Assembly: GCF_001078055.1 (NCBI RefSeq)
Contig: NZ_CP010777.1
Coordinates: 1,882,408-1,946,407 of the forward strand
From: Rufibacter radiotolerans
Lineage (GTDB): Bacteria > Bacteroidota > Bacteroidia > Cytophagales > Hymenobacteraceae
Direction: 5' to 3'
Length of the DNA: 64,000 bases
Shown here: positions 8,264 through 16,234 of the stretch, piece by piece
Position numbering within the stretch: the first letter of the stretch is position 1
Layout of the letters: the number at the start of each line of letters is the position of its first letter
The notes under the pieces: model-generated
Database searches by the model: none
Told to the model about the DNA's origin: nothing
The model's input: the letters and a program-made list of their open reading frames with translations, nothing else
Program-made: the position numbers and the translations under genes

Positions 8264-9316
8264 TTACCTGATCACCGGTATGGGGTGTAATATTTTAAAG
8301 ACCAGCTCCTTTAAGATATCTGCGTCTGAGAGCGTCCCCCCTTCTATGCCTTTGCTCTGCAGGTCTGCTTGGTGAATAAAGGTGATGATCTGCAACACCC
8401 GGCGGTATGGGTAGGCCCTAAGGGCGCCCAGATATTCCTTGGCCAGGAAGGCGCGGTTGCCCAGCTCCTTGGCCACCGCCTGCTCATTGATCTGCGGCAG
8501 CAGGTGCAGGGTCATGAGCTTGGAGAAGAAAGAAAACAGCAGCACCAGGTTGGGGATAAGCGGATTGTCCTTGGGGTTTGATTCAAAATAATTCAAAATG
8601 CGATTGGCCTTGAGCACGTCTTGCCGGGTAAGGGCGTTCTGCAGCTCAAAGATGTTGTATTCCTTGCTGATGCCGATGTTCTCCTGCACCAACTTATCAT
8701 CTATGGTCTGCCCGGGTTTCAGGTTCAGAGTCAGCTTCTCAATCTCATTGGCCAGCCTGGATAGGTCTGACCCGATGAACTCGCCCAGCATCATCACCGC
8801 CTGGGGCGTGGCCTGCAGGTTCTTGCTTTTAATGAAGGAGGTGATCCAGCCGCCTACCTGGTTGTCATATAGTTTTTTGGTGGTGAGCAAGACGGCCTGC
8901 TTCCCCAGCAGTTTGCCCAGGCGCTTGCGGCCGTCTACGGATTTATGTTTGTGGCAGAAAACCAGAATGGTGGACGGCAATGGGTTATTAAGATAAGCTT
9001 CTAACTGACGGGCGGCAGGGTCTTTCTCGGGGTCGGCCTCAAGGTTGGGTAGGTTCTGGGCCTCTTTCACAATTACCACCTGCCGGTCAGACATCATGGG
9101 GAATCGCTTGGCCTGCAGCAGCACCGTGGGCACGTCTGTGTCTTTGCCGTACAGCACCACCTGGTTGAAGCCTTTCTCCATGTCATTGAGGGCATTCCTC
9201 TCAATGTAGTCTGAGATGAGGTCAATGTAATACGGCTCCTCGCCCTGCAGGAAATACACAGGGGCGAATTCGCGGTTCTTGAGTTGCTTCAGGATATCAT
9301 CTGCGGTAAGCGCCAT
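8264..9316 (-). CDS. holA: DNA polymerase III subunit delta
   Basis: 350 residues with the delta-subunit start (LKNREFAPVYFLQGEEPYYI) and the family's central features (FKSKNLQ-like region FIKSKNLQATPQAVMMLGEF, then LANEIEKLTL). Delta opens the beta clamp within the clamp loader during replication. The N-terminal part is an AAA+-like domain without a working P-loop, followed by a helical C-terminal clamp-loader domain. It is transcribed alone: upstream is the accessory pocket, downstream a palindromic element touching the stop codon. A TAACTTTG box lies 42 nt upstream. Confidence 0.92.
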   Translation of the reverse strand: MALTADDILKQLKNREFAPVYFLQGEEPYYIDLISDYIERNALNDMEKGFNQVVLYGKDTDVPTVLLQAKRFPMMSDRQVVIVKEAQNLPNLEADPEKDPAARQLEAYLNNPLPSTILVFCHKHKSVDGRKRLGKLLGKQAVLLTTKKLYDNQVGGWITSFIKSKNLQATPQAVMMLGEFIGSDLSRLANEIEKLTLNLKPGQTIDDKLVQENIGISKEYNIFELQNALTRQDVLKANRILNYFESNPKDNPLIPNLVLLFSFFSKLMTLHLLPQINEQAVAKELGNRAFLAKEYLGALRAYPYRRVLQIITFIHQADLQSKGIEGGTLSDADILKELVFKILHPIPVIR

Positions 9317-9357
9317 AGCAAAGGTTGGATGCTGGAAGGGTTCATTCTACTACACCC

Positions 9358-9365
9358 CAAAGTTA
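9358..9365 (-). promoter_or_regulatory. Probable -7 element upstream of holA
   Basis: TAACTTTG on the minus strand fits TAnnTTTG exactly, 42 nt before the holA start codon. I see no good TTTG at -33, so this is only a partial promoter match. Confidence 0.35.
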
Positions 9366-9555
9366 CTACTGTGGCGTAAGGATTCCACTATGTGGAGAGA
9401 AAATAGCAGGGTGATTGCATGGAGAGATTTGGATGGGTGAGGCGCTTTAGGTTTATTTGTTATTTTAAGAGAGTTGCCTTTACCAATATCACAAAGGAAA
9501 TTAATATGGGGCGGCAATAAAGCATGATGCGTATGCCAATTTAGGGAATTTTGTT

Positions 9556-10359
9556 CTATTGTTTATGTGTTATTATCTCTTTTCCTAATGGCACTTTTCT
9601 AATTATGTCAAAGTAGTTAATTAATTCTTCCACAAGACATATTACGCATTCAATTGAATTCTCAATTACCCAAAGCGATACTTCGTTGATACTAGCCTTA
9701 TTGTTATCAACTAACTTAAATTCTTTAAAATGCTTTTTCAATGATGAAGGAGCAGATATAGAGATAATGTATTTTCCTTCTTTAACGTAGTGTTTTAAGC
9801 TTTCAGATACAAAGTCATCCTTATAGTGAATAAGTTCAGCCCTATATTCGCCCAATTTGAAAACCCAATTTTTATCTAAATCATTTATTAGCTTGGCTAA
9901 GGATGTTTCTTTGAAGTTGCCAGTTCCTCGAGAGGTTCTTACTAATTGTGTCCAAAGTAATTTTTTCTTTTGCTTGTTATCCTCTAAAATAAACTTTGTC
10001 AAGCAACTGGTGTAATCAAATAATGAAAGTGTATTAAATATTATACTATCAAGTAAGAAGTCTTGCTTGAGTGCTATCTGGCTAGTTATTAAGGGTGAAA
10101 TTTGTTTGTTATTGATACTTTCTTCACCACTTATATTTATTGAGGCAAGAAGGTCATAATGATAAAAAATACTTTCTAACCTTAGGGTTATGCTATTTCT
10201 AAGTTCTATGAAATCATTATTAGCAATAGATCCTGAGATTTTATTGGAGTACTCAAACACCATTTTTACTAATAGGTTCTTTAAAAACTTCCTCTTTCCT
10301 TCAAGTCGCAAGACCGAAGTGGTATGGTTTGAATATTTAGCTTTATCGAACTTGTTCAT
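9556..10359 (-). CDS. Unrecognised AT-rich gene, possible HEPN-like helical protein
   Basis: 267 residues, rich in Lys, Asn, Ile and Ser, with codon and base use visibly more AT-rich than the flanking housekeeping genes, which suggests acquisition by transfer. I do not recognise the family. The predicted content is mostly alpha-helical. R173-x4-H178 (EYRAELIHY) matches the R-x4-6-H signature of HEPN nucleases and nucleotide-transfer toxins, and it sits in a helix-like stretch in the C-terminal half as in HEPN folds. That is suggestive only. No partner toxin/antitoxin gene adjoins it. An attC-like palindrome lies 29 nt upstream. Confidence 0.6.
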   Translation of the reverse strand: MNKFDKAKYSNHTTSVLRLEGKRKFLKNLLVKMVFEYSNKISGSIANNDFIELRNSITLRLESIFYHYDLLASINISGEESINNKQISPLITSQIALKQDFLLDSIIFNTLSLFDYTSCLTKFILEDNKQKKKLLWTQLVRTSRGTGNFKETSLAKLINDLDKNWVFKLGEYRAELIHYKDDFVSESLKHYVKEGKYIISISAPSSLKKHFKEFKLVDNNKASINEVSLWVIENSIECVICLVEELINYFDIIRKVPLGKEIITHKQ

Positions 10360-10387
10360 TTTCTTTTCTAAACTTGTTAACGTCTGA

Positions 10388-10456
10388 GCTAACGGTTAGT
10401 ATAAAAAACGTGCAAGGCCGTCGGCCGTAGCATGATTTTTATACAGTGTTATGGCC
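10388..10456 (-). repeat. attC-like imperfect palindrome between two accessory genes
   Basis: A long imperfect inverted repeat. The left part GCTAAC...GTATAAAAA...AAGGCCG pairs with CGGCC...TTTTTATAC...GTTATGGC around a short centre. The ends carry TAAC and GTTA, like the R and L boxes of integron attC sites, but they match the GTTRRRY/RYYYAAC consensus only partly. It overlaps the last 8 nt of the upstream gene (10449-10874), a typical cassette position. No integrase is in the window. Confidence 0.45.
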
Positions 10457-10874
10457 TGTTTTTCTTTATTAGCGCATACAGGGCTTCAATTTTCATTGGT
10501 TCTTCTAAAGTCCACTTTCTCATTGTGTTTAAGTTGACCATTCTTGCGAAGTCGTTACCACCCTCAATTATATAGTTGTACTTATTCCCTTTAAACCAAA
10601 CAACAGCGTAGCATATTTCTCCTCCATGCTTTTGCTGAAAGAATCGTTTTCGATTTGCTTCTTTAAAAATTGCTTTCAAATCGGCTGTTTCTGCTCCGTC
10701 CAATTTTACCATTTCGGCTTGTCGGGAAGCAAGGTCACGATGGTTATGCTGAAGTCCTGCCGTTGTCCCTGCGCGTTTGAAGTCTTTATAAATAAATATT
10801 GAATCTGCTTCAATTTGGCAGAAAGCTGGAATTGTAAATAGTATCGGTAATGTAAGGAGCAGTATCTTTTTCAT
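10449..10874 (-). CDS. Small exported protein of unknown function
   Basis: 141 residues from the ATG at 10872-10874 (MKKILLLTLPILFTIPAFCQ), which gives a clear signal peptide cleaved near AFCQ. A longer reading from 10991 exists, but its first 39 residues come from non-coding palindromic sequence, so I reject that start. The mature part is basic and mixed (LKAIFKEANRKRFFQQKHGG, then FKGNKYNYIIEGG). I do not recognise a domain. It is probably periplasmic. It lies between two attC-like regions in an accessory pocket, and the stop codon is inside the downstream palindrome. Confidence 0.62.
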   Translation of the reverse strand: MKKILLLTLPILFTIPAFCQIEADSIFIYKDFKRAGTTAGLQHNHRDLASRQAEMVKLDGAETADLKAIFKEANRKRFFQQKHGGEICYAVVWFKGNKYNYIIEGGNDFARMVNLNTMRKWTLEEPMKIEALYALIKKNRP

Positions 10875-10997
10875 ATTTATAAATTGGCCATAACTTGTTG
10901 CTAAACGCAAACCTTCGCTTATCTGCACAATGTGCGGAGGTTTTTCCTCCCCAGCCAACGCGTCTTGGGTTGGTAAGGGTTCTCCTAACAAGATAGC

Positions 10998-11036
10998 GTT
11001 TTTGGCATGTTTTCCAAAAAAACACCTTTAAAACAG
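10998..11036. repeat. Palindromic intergenic element, degenerate copy
   Basis: GTTTTTGGCATGTTTTCC...AAAACACCTTTAAAACAG keeps the spacing and TTTT/AAAA blocks of the family, but the inner GGCC pairing is decayed. Confidence 0.45.
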
Positions 11037-11125
11037 TTTAAAAGCAGTAAAAAGACATAAACAGGTCGGCCTGTGCTTCCTGAACCGGTGCAGGCAAAAG
11101 GATATCTTATAAAATAAATTCAGTG

Positions 11126-11157
11126 TACCCGTGTATTACCCGGGTAATACACGGGTA
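11126..11157. repeat. Perfect 32-nt palindrome
   Basis: TACCCGTGTATTACCC is followed immediately by its exact reverse complement, with no loop and no mismatch. The flanking bases do not pair. It is not a copy of the TGTTTT family. Possible roles are a dimeric-protein operator or a recombination site at the pocket edge; neither is shown. Confidence 0.85.
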
Positions 11158-11180
11158 GCAGCTTGCCCATCGGGCTTTCT

Positions 11181-11216
11181 TTTTGAGCCTGTTTTCTGAA
11201 AAGCGGCCTCTAAACA
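11181..11216. repeat. Palindromic intergenic element, degenerate copy
   Basis: TTTTGAGCCTGTTTTCTG pairs imperfectly with AAAGCGGCCTCTAAACA. It lies about 110-145 nt before the tyrS -7 box. Confidence 0.5.
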
Positions 11217-11324
11217 CCTCTCCTTTGCTCTAATTACCTTCTACCTATTCGCTCCTTTTCCCCACACTATCACTTCTCCCTCCGGTTTAACCTATCTCCC
11301 CTGCCATCCATTTTAAAAGATGTG

Positions 11325-11332
11325 TATCTTTG
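11325..11332 (+). promoter_or_regulatory. Probable tyrS -7 promoter element
   Basis: TATCTTTG fits TAnnTTTG, 23 nt before the tyrS ATG. The -33 box is weak. Confidence 0.5.
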
Positions 11333-11355
11333 GCCCTTGTAAAATTTGAAGCCAC

Positions 11356-12660
11356 ATGAATTTAATTGAAGAACTGCGTTGGCGCGGCATGCTGCAGGAT
11401 GCCATGCCCGGAACAGAAGAACAACTGAACGCAGGCATGACCACCGGCTATATAGGCTTTGACCCTACGGCCTCCTCGCTCCATATAGGCAACCTGGCCA
11501 CTATCATGCTCCTGGTGCACCTGCAGCGGGCCGGGCACAAACCCATCGCGCTGGTAGGCGGCGCCACCGGTATGATCGGGGATCCCTCGGGCAAATCCGC
11601 GGAGCGCAATCTGCTCTCTGAAGAAGTGCTGCGCGATAACCAGAACGGCATTAAGAAGCAGCTGGAGAAATTCCTGCAGTTTGAGGGCGTGCCCAACGCC
11701 GCCGAGATCGTGAACAACTATGACTGGTTCAAAGACTTCTCTTTCCTGGATTTCCTTCGCAACGTGGGCAAGCACCTCACGGTGAACTACATGATGAAGA
11801 AGGAGAGCGTGCAGAAGCGGATCACCGCCCAGGAAGGCGAAAACGGCGCCGAAGGCCTTTCCTTCACCGAATTCTCGTACCAGCTCCTGCAAGGCTATGA
11901 CTATTACCACCTATACAAGCACAAGAACGTGCGTCTGCAGATGGGCGGCTCTGACCAGTGGGGCAATATCACCTCAGGTACTGAGCTCATCCGGCGCATG
12001 GAAGGCGGCAAAGCCTTTGCTTTGACCACGCCCTTGGTGACCAAGGCAGACGGCAGCAAGTTCGGGAAATCTGAGAGCGGCAACGTGTGGCTGGCCCCCA
12101 ACATGACCAGCCCCTACAAGTTCTACCAGTTCTGGCTCAACGTAGCCGATGAGGAAGCCGAGAACCTGATCAAGCGCTTTACCCTGTTAACTCAACCAGA
12201 GATTGAGGCCCTAGTAACCGAACATGCCCAGGCCCCGCACCTTCGCGTGTTACAGAAGGCCCTGGCCAAAGAGGTAACCACCACCGTGCACTCCAAAGAA
12301 GACTATGAGAGCGCCGTGGAAGCCTCGCAGATTCTGTTCGGGAAAGGCGACCTGGAAACCCTGAGGAATTTACCTGAAGCCACCCTGCTGGCGGTGTTTG
12401 AAGGCGTGCCCCAGATAGAGGTTTCCAGGGCCGGATTGACCACCTCTACCCCTGCCGTTGATTTCCTTTCTGAACTGACCCAAAACCAGATTTTTGAATC
12501 AAAAGGAGAGGCAAAAAAAATGATCCAGAATGGCGGCGTGAGCATCAATCGGCAGAAAATAGGCTCCCCAGATGAAGTTATCACCCAGGACCTGCTCCAG
12601 GGCAAATACCTGGTAGTGCAGAAGGGAAAGAAGAATTATTACCTGGTAAAAGCCCTTTAA
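11356..12660 (+). CDS. tyrS: Tyrosine--tRNA ligase
   Basis: 434 residues, a class I aminoacyl-tRNA synthetase that charges tRNA-Tyr in the cytoplasm. The HIGH-type motif is H43-I-G-N46 ([12 protein letters not shown]) and the KMSKS-type motif is K235-F-G-K-S239. A C-terminal S4 RNA-binding domain occupies about the last 75 residues ([20 protein letters not shown]). The length is normal for the bacterial enzyme. It is transcribed alone, with a TATCTTTG box upstream, and is followed by a palindromic element and then a strong bidirectional terminator shared with the convergent H1-like gene. Confidence 0.96.
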   Translation: MNLIEELRWRGMLQDAMPGTEEQLNAGMTTGYIGFDPTASSLHIGNLATIMLLVHLQRAGHKPIALVGGATGMIGDPSGKSAERNLLSEEVLRDNQNGIKKQLEKFLQFEGVPNAAEIVNNYDWFKDFSFLDFLRNVGKHLTVNYMMKKESVQKRITAQEGENGAEGLSFTEFSYQLLQGYDYYHLYKHKNVRLQMGGSDQWGNITSGTELIRRMEGGKAFALTTPLVTKADGSKFGKSESGNVWLAPNMTSPYKFYQFWLNVADEEAENLIKRFTLLTQPEIEALVTEHAQAPHLRVLQKALAKEVTTTVHSKEDYESAVEASQILFGKGDLETLRNLPEATLLAVFEGVPQIEVSRAGLTTSTPAVDFLSELTQNQIFESKGEAKKMIQNGGVSINRQKIGSPDEVITQDLLQGKYLVVQKGKKNYYLVKAL

Positions 12661-12699
12661 CCGACCAGAAACCAAGAAAAGCACTCCTGTTTCTATTAC

Positions 12700-12739
12700 C
12701 TGTTTTGGGGCCATTTTCAGAAAAACGGCCCCAAAACAG
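12700..12739. repeat. Palindromic intergenic element, copy 2
   Basis: CTGTTTTGGGGCC and GGCCCCAAAACAG pair perfectly over 13 bp. It lies 40 nt after the tyrS stop and ahead of a separate terminator, so it is not needed as the terminator itself. Confidence 0.88.
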
Positions 12740-12764
12740 TAGAAAGGCCAAAAAGGCCAGGGCA

Positions 12765-12800
12765 TAAAAAAAGGAGGGTTTCGAAACCCTCCTTTTTTTA
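12765..12800. terminator. Bidirectional Rho-independent terminator
   Basis: AAAAAAAGGAGGGTTTC pairs perfectly with GAAACCCTCCTTTTTTT. Both strands end in a T-run, so it serves tyrS (+) and the H1-like gene (-). Confidence 0.92.
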
Positions 12801-12827
12801 TAATGCTTTATTAATGAGCAACTTATA

Positions 12828-13010
12828 TTACTTTGCTTCTGCGTTTTTCATGTCTTGAACTTCCTTACGGATGTCCTGAGCCATGTTTTTCAGATCCTGC
12901 ATACCTTTTCTTACACGAGTTCCGGCAGCTGAATTCTTCTTGTCGTAGAATTTTTCAAAGTCACCTTCCAGAGAAAGAACCAGATCCTTAATTTTAGAAA
13001 AATTGTTCAT
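12828..13010 (-). CDS. Histone H1-like (Hc1-type) small protein
   Basis: 60 residues, highly charged and helical (NNFSKIKDLVLSLEGDFEKF, then TRVRKGMQDLKNMAQDIRKE). It matches the short histone H1-like family widespread in Bacteroidota, related to the N-terminal part of chlamydial Hc1 but lacking the long Lys/Ala tail. A nucleoid or RNA-binding role is assumed from the family name and is not proven. Monocistronic; it shares a bidirectional terminator with tyrS. Low complexity and small size limit certainty. Confidence 0.78.
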   Translation of the reverse strand: MNNFSKIKDLVLSLEGDFEKFYDKKNSAAGTRVRKGMQDLKNMAQDIRKEVQDMKNAEAK

Positions 13011-13121
13011 TAGAGCTTGTTTTAATGGTTTAACGTTTCGTTTAATGGCTCTAATATAGGAATTATAAAATAAGGTGCAAAAAAATTACTGGTTGTATTA
13101 TTTTAGTAAAGACCGCCGTTT

Positions 13122-14360
13122 TTAGACCGCAACCGATGATTTTGTATAAAGTCCTTTATCTAACTTGACAGAAATTGCCTCAAAGGCAGCAATGGTTTCG
13201 GCCACGTCTTCCAGGGTATGGATGGCGGTCGGGATCAGGCGAAGCATGATCACATCCTTAGGCACTACCGGGTACACCACAATAGAGCAGAAGATGCTGT
13301 AGTTCTCACGCAGGTCTAGCGTAAGCGCGGTGGCATCTGAGATCTGGCCGTTCAACAGAACCGGGGTAACCGGAGACTCCGTGGTGCCAATGTTGAAGCC
13401 TTTCTCGCGCAGACCTGCCTGTAAAGCCTCCACAATCTTCCAAAGGTTGTCTTTCAGCTCAGGCTGGGTGCGCAACAGCTCCAGACGCTTCAGGGCGCCA
13501 ACCACCAGGGTCATTGGCAATGACTTGGCGAAGGTCTGGGAACGCATATTGTAACGCAGGTACTCAATTACCTGTTGGTTACTGGCCACAAAGGCGCCAA
13601 TGCTGGCCATAGACTTGGCAAAGGTGGAGAAGTAGATGTCAATACCGTCCTGAATACCCAGGTGCTCGCCAGTGCCCGCACCGGTCTCTCCCATGGTTCC
13701 AAAGCCGTGGGCATCATCTACCAGCAGCCTGAACTCAAATTTCTCTTTCAGGGCCACCACTTCGCGAAGCTTGCCCAGGTTACCACTCATGCCAAACACG
13801 CCTTCGGTGATTACCAGAATGGCGCCGCCGGTTTCCGCTACCAGGCGTGACGCCCGCTGCAGCTGTTTCTCCAGGCTTTCTATATTGTTGTGCTGGTACA
13901 CAAAGCGCTTGCCCTGGTGCAGGCGAACACCATCAATAATACAGGCGTGTGATTCGGCGTCATAGACAATCACGTCATGGCGGTCTACCACAGCATCAAT
14001 AATAGACACCACGCCCTGGTACCCGAAGTTCAACAGGAAGGCGTCTTCTTTTTGCACAAAGTCGGCTAGCTCTTTCTCTAACTGCTCGTGGTTTGTAGAG
14101 TTACCAGACATGATACGGGCCCCCATTGGCAAGGCCATTCCAAATTCTGCAGCTGCGTCAGCATCCGCTTTTCTAACCTCGGGGTGGTTAGCCAAGCCTA
14201 AATAGTTGTTCAAGCTCCAGTTCAGAACCTCTTTGCCCCTGAATTTCATGCGCGGAGAGATTTCTCCTTCTAGCTTTGGGAAAGCGAAGTAACCATGGGC
14301 GTAGTGTGAATGGCTGCCAAGCGGTCCGCGGTTGGCTAATAACTTTTCAAATAAATCCAC
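13122..14360 (-). CDS. Alpha-oxoamine synthase, probable serine palmitoyltransferase
   Basis: 412-residue PLP-dependent fold-type I enzyme. Visible are the PLP-stacking region (SHACIIDG, H138), the DDAHG motif (D215, H218) and the Schiff-base lysine K249 in FSTFAKSMASIG. The family condenses an amino acid with an acyl-CoA (serine palmitoyltransferase, KBL, ALA synthase, BioF). In sphingolipid-making Bacteroidota the serine palmitoyltransferase is of this type, so that is the best guess, but glycine C-acetyltransferase-like activity cannot be excluded. It is divergent from accC, the first step of fatty acid synthesis, with a strong promoter match upstream (14443-14473). Confidence 0.75.
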   Translation of the reverse strand: MDLFEKLLANRGPLGSHSHYAHGYFAFPKLEGEISPRMKFRGKEVLNWSLNNYLGLANHPEVRKADADAAAEFGMALPMGARIMSGNSTNHEQLEKELADFVQKEDAFLLNFGYQGVVSIIDAVVDRHDVIVYDAESHACIIDGVRLHQGKRFVYQHNNIESLEKQLQRASRLVAETGGAILVITEGVFGMSGNLGKLREVVALKEKFEFRLLVDDAHGFGTMGETGAGTGEHLGIQDGIDIYFSTFAKSMASIGAFVASNQQVIEYLRYNMRSQTFAKSLPMTLVVGALKRLELLRTQPELKDNLWKIVEALQAGLREKGFNIGTTESPVTPVLLNGQISDATALTLDLRENYSIFCSIVVYPVVPKDVIMLRLIPTAIHTLEDVAETIAAFEAISVKLDKGLYTKSSVAV

Positions 14361-14442
14361 TTTAGATAAGATTAAGGCGGTTAATGATGTTCAAGACGTG
14401 AAACATCTTGCTAAATCATTTAAGTTACACTTAAAAGACCAG

Positions 14443-14473
14443 CAAATTTACATTGATCTCACTCAATTACAAA
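14443..14473 (-). promoter_or_regulatory. Bacteroidota promoter for the alpha-oxoamine synthase gene
   Basis: On the minus strand TTTG (14470-14473), a 19-nt spacer and TAAATTTG (14443-14450) match the TTTG / TAnnTTTG consensus with ideal spacing. The predicted leader is about 75 nt. Confidence 0.72.
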
Positions 14474-14507
14474 GTTCATATATACTTCCCGGCATAAAAT
14501 AGCCTTT

Positions 14508-14515
14508 TAAGTTTG
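14508..14515 (+). promoter_or_regulatory. Probable accC -7 element
   Basis: TAAGTTTG fits TAnnTTTG, 48 nt upstream of the accC ATG. The -33 region has no clear TTTG and overlaps the divergent promoter. Confidence 0.45.
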
Positions 14516-14563
14516 CCCATAATGAACTTTCTTTGATGATTGAACCGAATTTATTTCGCCTGA

Positions 14564-16066
14564 ATGAAAAAAATCCAGAAGCTTTTGGTGGCAAACCGCG
14601 GAGAAATTGCCCTCCGGATCATGCGTTCGGCCCGTGAAATGGGCATTAAAACGGTAGCCATCTACTCAGAGGCAGACCGCAAGGCCCTGCACGTGCGCTA
14701 CGCCGATGAAGCCGTTTGCGTGGGCCCGCCCGCCTCCAGCGCCTCTTACCTAAGAGCCGACGTTATTTTAGAGGTTTGCCAAAACTTGGGAGTAGATGCC
14801 ATTCACCCCGGCTACGGCTTTTTGTCTGAGAACGCCCTATTTGCCCAGCAGGTAGAAGACGCCGGCATTATCTTTATAGGCCCTTCGCCTCAGGCCATTG
14901 AACTGATGGGCAGCAAGCTGGCCGCCAAGGCCGCCGTGGCCAAGTTCAACATCCCCATGGTGCCCGGCACCGAGTACGCCATCACCGACCTGGAAGAGGC
15001 CAAGCAGATAGCCACCAGCATAGGCTTCCCTATCCTGATAAAAGCCAGCGCCGGCGGCGGCGGAAAAGGCATGCGGGTAGTGGAACACGTAGAGGAATTT
15101 GAGCAGCAGATGAAGACTGCGGCCAGCGAGGCTACCTCCGCCTTCGGCGATGGTTCCGTGTTCATTGAGAAATACATTGGCTCTCCCCGCCACATAGAGA
15201 TACAGGTGTTAGGTGATACCCACGGCAACATTGTGCACCTTTTTGAGCGTGAGTGCTCTATCCAGCGCCGCCACCAGAAAGTGATTGAAGAAGCTCCTTC
15301 GGCTATCCTCACCCCTGAACTGCGCGCCGAGATGGGCCGCTGCGCTGTAGACGTGGCCCGGGCCTGTGATTATAAAGGGGCTGGTACCGTGGAGTTTCTG
15401 GTAGACGAGAACCTCAACTTCTATTTCCTGGAGATGAACACCCGTCTGCAGGTAGAGCACCCGGTTACCGAGCAGATCACCGGCCTGGACCTGGTGAAAG
15501 AGCAGATCAAGATCGCCCAGGGCGCTCCTCTCTCCTTTGCCCAGGAAGACCTGATCATTACCGGTCATGCCATGGAACTGCGGGTATACGCCGAAGACCC
15601 CACCAACAACTTCCTGCCAGACATAGGAACCCTCACCACCTACAAACGCCCCCAGGGCCCAGGCGTGCGCGTAGACGATGGCTTTGAGGAAGGCATGGAG
15701 ATTCCTATCTATTATGACCCCATGATCGCCAAACTGGTGACCTTCGGGAAAGACCGCGAGGAAGCAATTGAAAAAATGATCAGAGCCATTGACGAATACA
15801 AGATCACCGGCATTGAGACCACCCTGCCCTTCGGGCGATTTGTGATGGAGCACGAGGCCTTCCGGTCAGGTAATTTTGACACCAAGTTCATTGACCGGTA
15901 CTTCAAAGATCCATCCGTCCTGAAACAAGCTTCCACTACCGACGAAGAAGAGATTGCCGCGGTATTGGCCGGACTGTTCGCTTCCCAAACCAAACAGGCA
16001 TCTGCCCCGCAGGAAACCACCTCTTCCGTAAACGGAAGCTCAGGCTGGCGCAAAAACCGCTTATAG
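14564..16066 (+). CDS. accC: Biotin carboxylase (acetyl-CoA carboxylase subunit)
   Basis: 500 residues. The N-terminal biotin-carboxylase domain begins KIQKLLVANRGEIALRIMRS. The ATP-grasp glycine loop is ASAGGGGKGMRVV (about 159-171) and the catalytic region EMNTRLQVEHPVTEQ (E290, N292, R294) is intact. A C-terminal biotin-carboxylase domain follows. It carboxylates biotin on BCCP for malonyl-CoA synthesis. The Ser/Thr/Gln-rich tail of about 30 residues after LAGLFASQ is extra relative to E. coli AccC (about 450). No biotinyl domain is fused, and no accB gene is nearby, so it could instead serve propionyl-CoA carboxylase. Confidence 0.9.
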   Translation: MKKIQKLLVANRGEIALRIMRSAREMGIKTVAIYSEADRKALHVRYADEAVCVGPPASSASYLRADVILEVCQNLGVDAIHPGYGFLSENALFAQQVEDAGIIFIGPSPQAIELMGSKLAAKAAVAKFNIPMVPGTEYAITDLEEAKQIATSIGFPILIKASAGGGGKGMRVVEHVEEFEQQMKTAASEATSAFGDGSVFIEKYIGSPRHIEIQVLGDTHGNIVHLFERECSIQRRHQKVIEEAPSAILTPELRAEMGRCAVDVARACDYKGAGTVEFLVDENLNFYFLEMNTRLQVEHPVTEQITGLDLVKEQIKIAQGAPLSFAQEDLIITGHAMELRVYAEDPTNNFLPDIGTLTTYKRPQGPGVRVDDGFEEGMEIPIYYDPMIAKLVTFGKDREEAIEKMIRAIDEYKITGIETTLPFGRFVMEHEAFRSGNFDTKFIDRYFKDPSVLKQASTTDEEEIAAVLAGLFASQTKQASAPQETTSSVNGSSGWRKNRL

Positions 16067-16073
16067 CATTCTA

Positions 16074-16119
16074 TTTTCGTTTTGGGCCTTTTTTAGCTAA
16101 AAAAGGCCCAAAACGAAAA
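16074..16119. repeat. Palindromic intergenic element, copy 3
   Basis: TTTTCGTTTTGGGCC and GGCCCAAAACGAAAA form a perfect stem extended by TTTTTT/AAAAAA around an AGCT centre. It starts 8 nt after the accC stop and precedes a second hairpin. Confidence 0.9.
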
Positions 16120-16125
16120 GCACAT

Positions 16126-16170
16126 GAAAAAGGGAAAGCCCATCTATACAAGATGGGATTTCCCTTTTTA
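16126..16170. terminator. Terminator between accC and bshB1
   Basis: AAAAAGGGAAAGCCCATCT pairs with AGATGGGATTTCCCTTTTT. T-runs exist on both strands, so it can end both convergent transcripts. Confidence 0.85.
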
Positions 16171-16234
16171 TTTTCAGCTACTTCTGGTTTTAATCAGTTT
16201 TAGCAAAAACGTCCTTTAAATGGGTTTTTGCCTT

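Larger units (their letters stand above)
10875..11355. other. Non-coding region between accessory pocket and tyrS
   Basis: No gene seen. On the minus strand it reads GTTATGG and GTTAGGAG boxes around GGAGG...CCTCC stems (about 10880-10990), resembling a second, degenerate attC-like structure. Further right are two degenerate copies of the intergenic palindrome, a perfect 32-nt palindrome, a pyrimidine-rich stretch, and the tyrS promoter. Confidence 0.5.

Noticed and set aside
9317..11355. A complete integron or genomic island
   Set aside because: No integrase, no phage or conjugation genes and only two small genes. The attC-like resemblance is partial.
15209..15853. Minus-strand open frame of 214 codons opposite accC
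   Set aside because: A shadow of a GC-rich, strongly conserved gene; no start context and no family features.
16200..16232. AAAAACG...GGTTTTTG near the bshB1 stop as another palindromic element
   Set aside because: The blocks resemble the family only in A/T runs; the GGCC core and spacing are missing.
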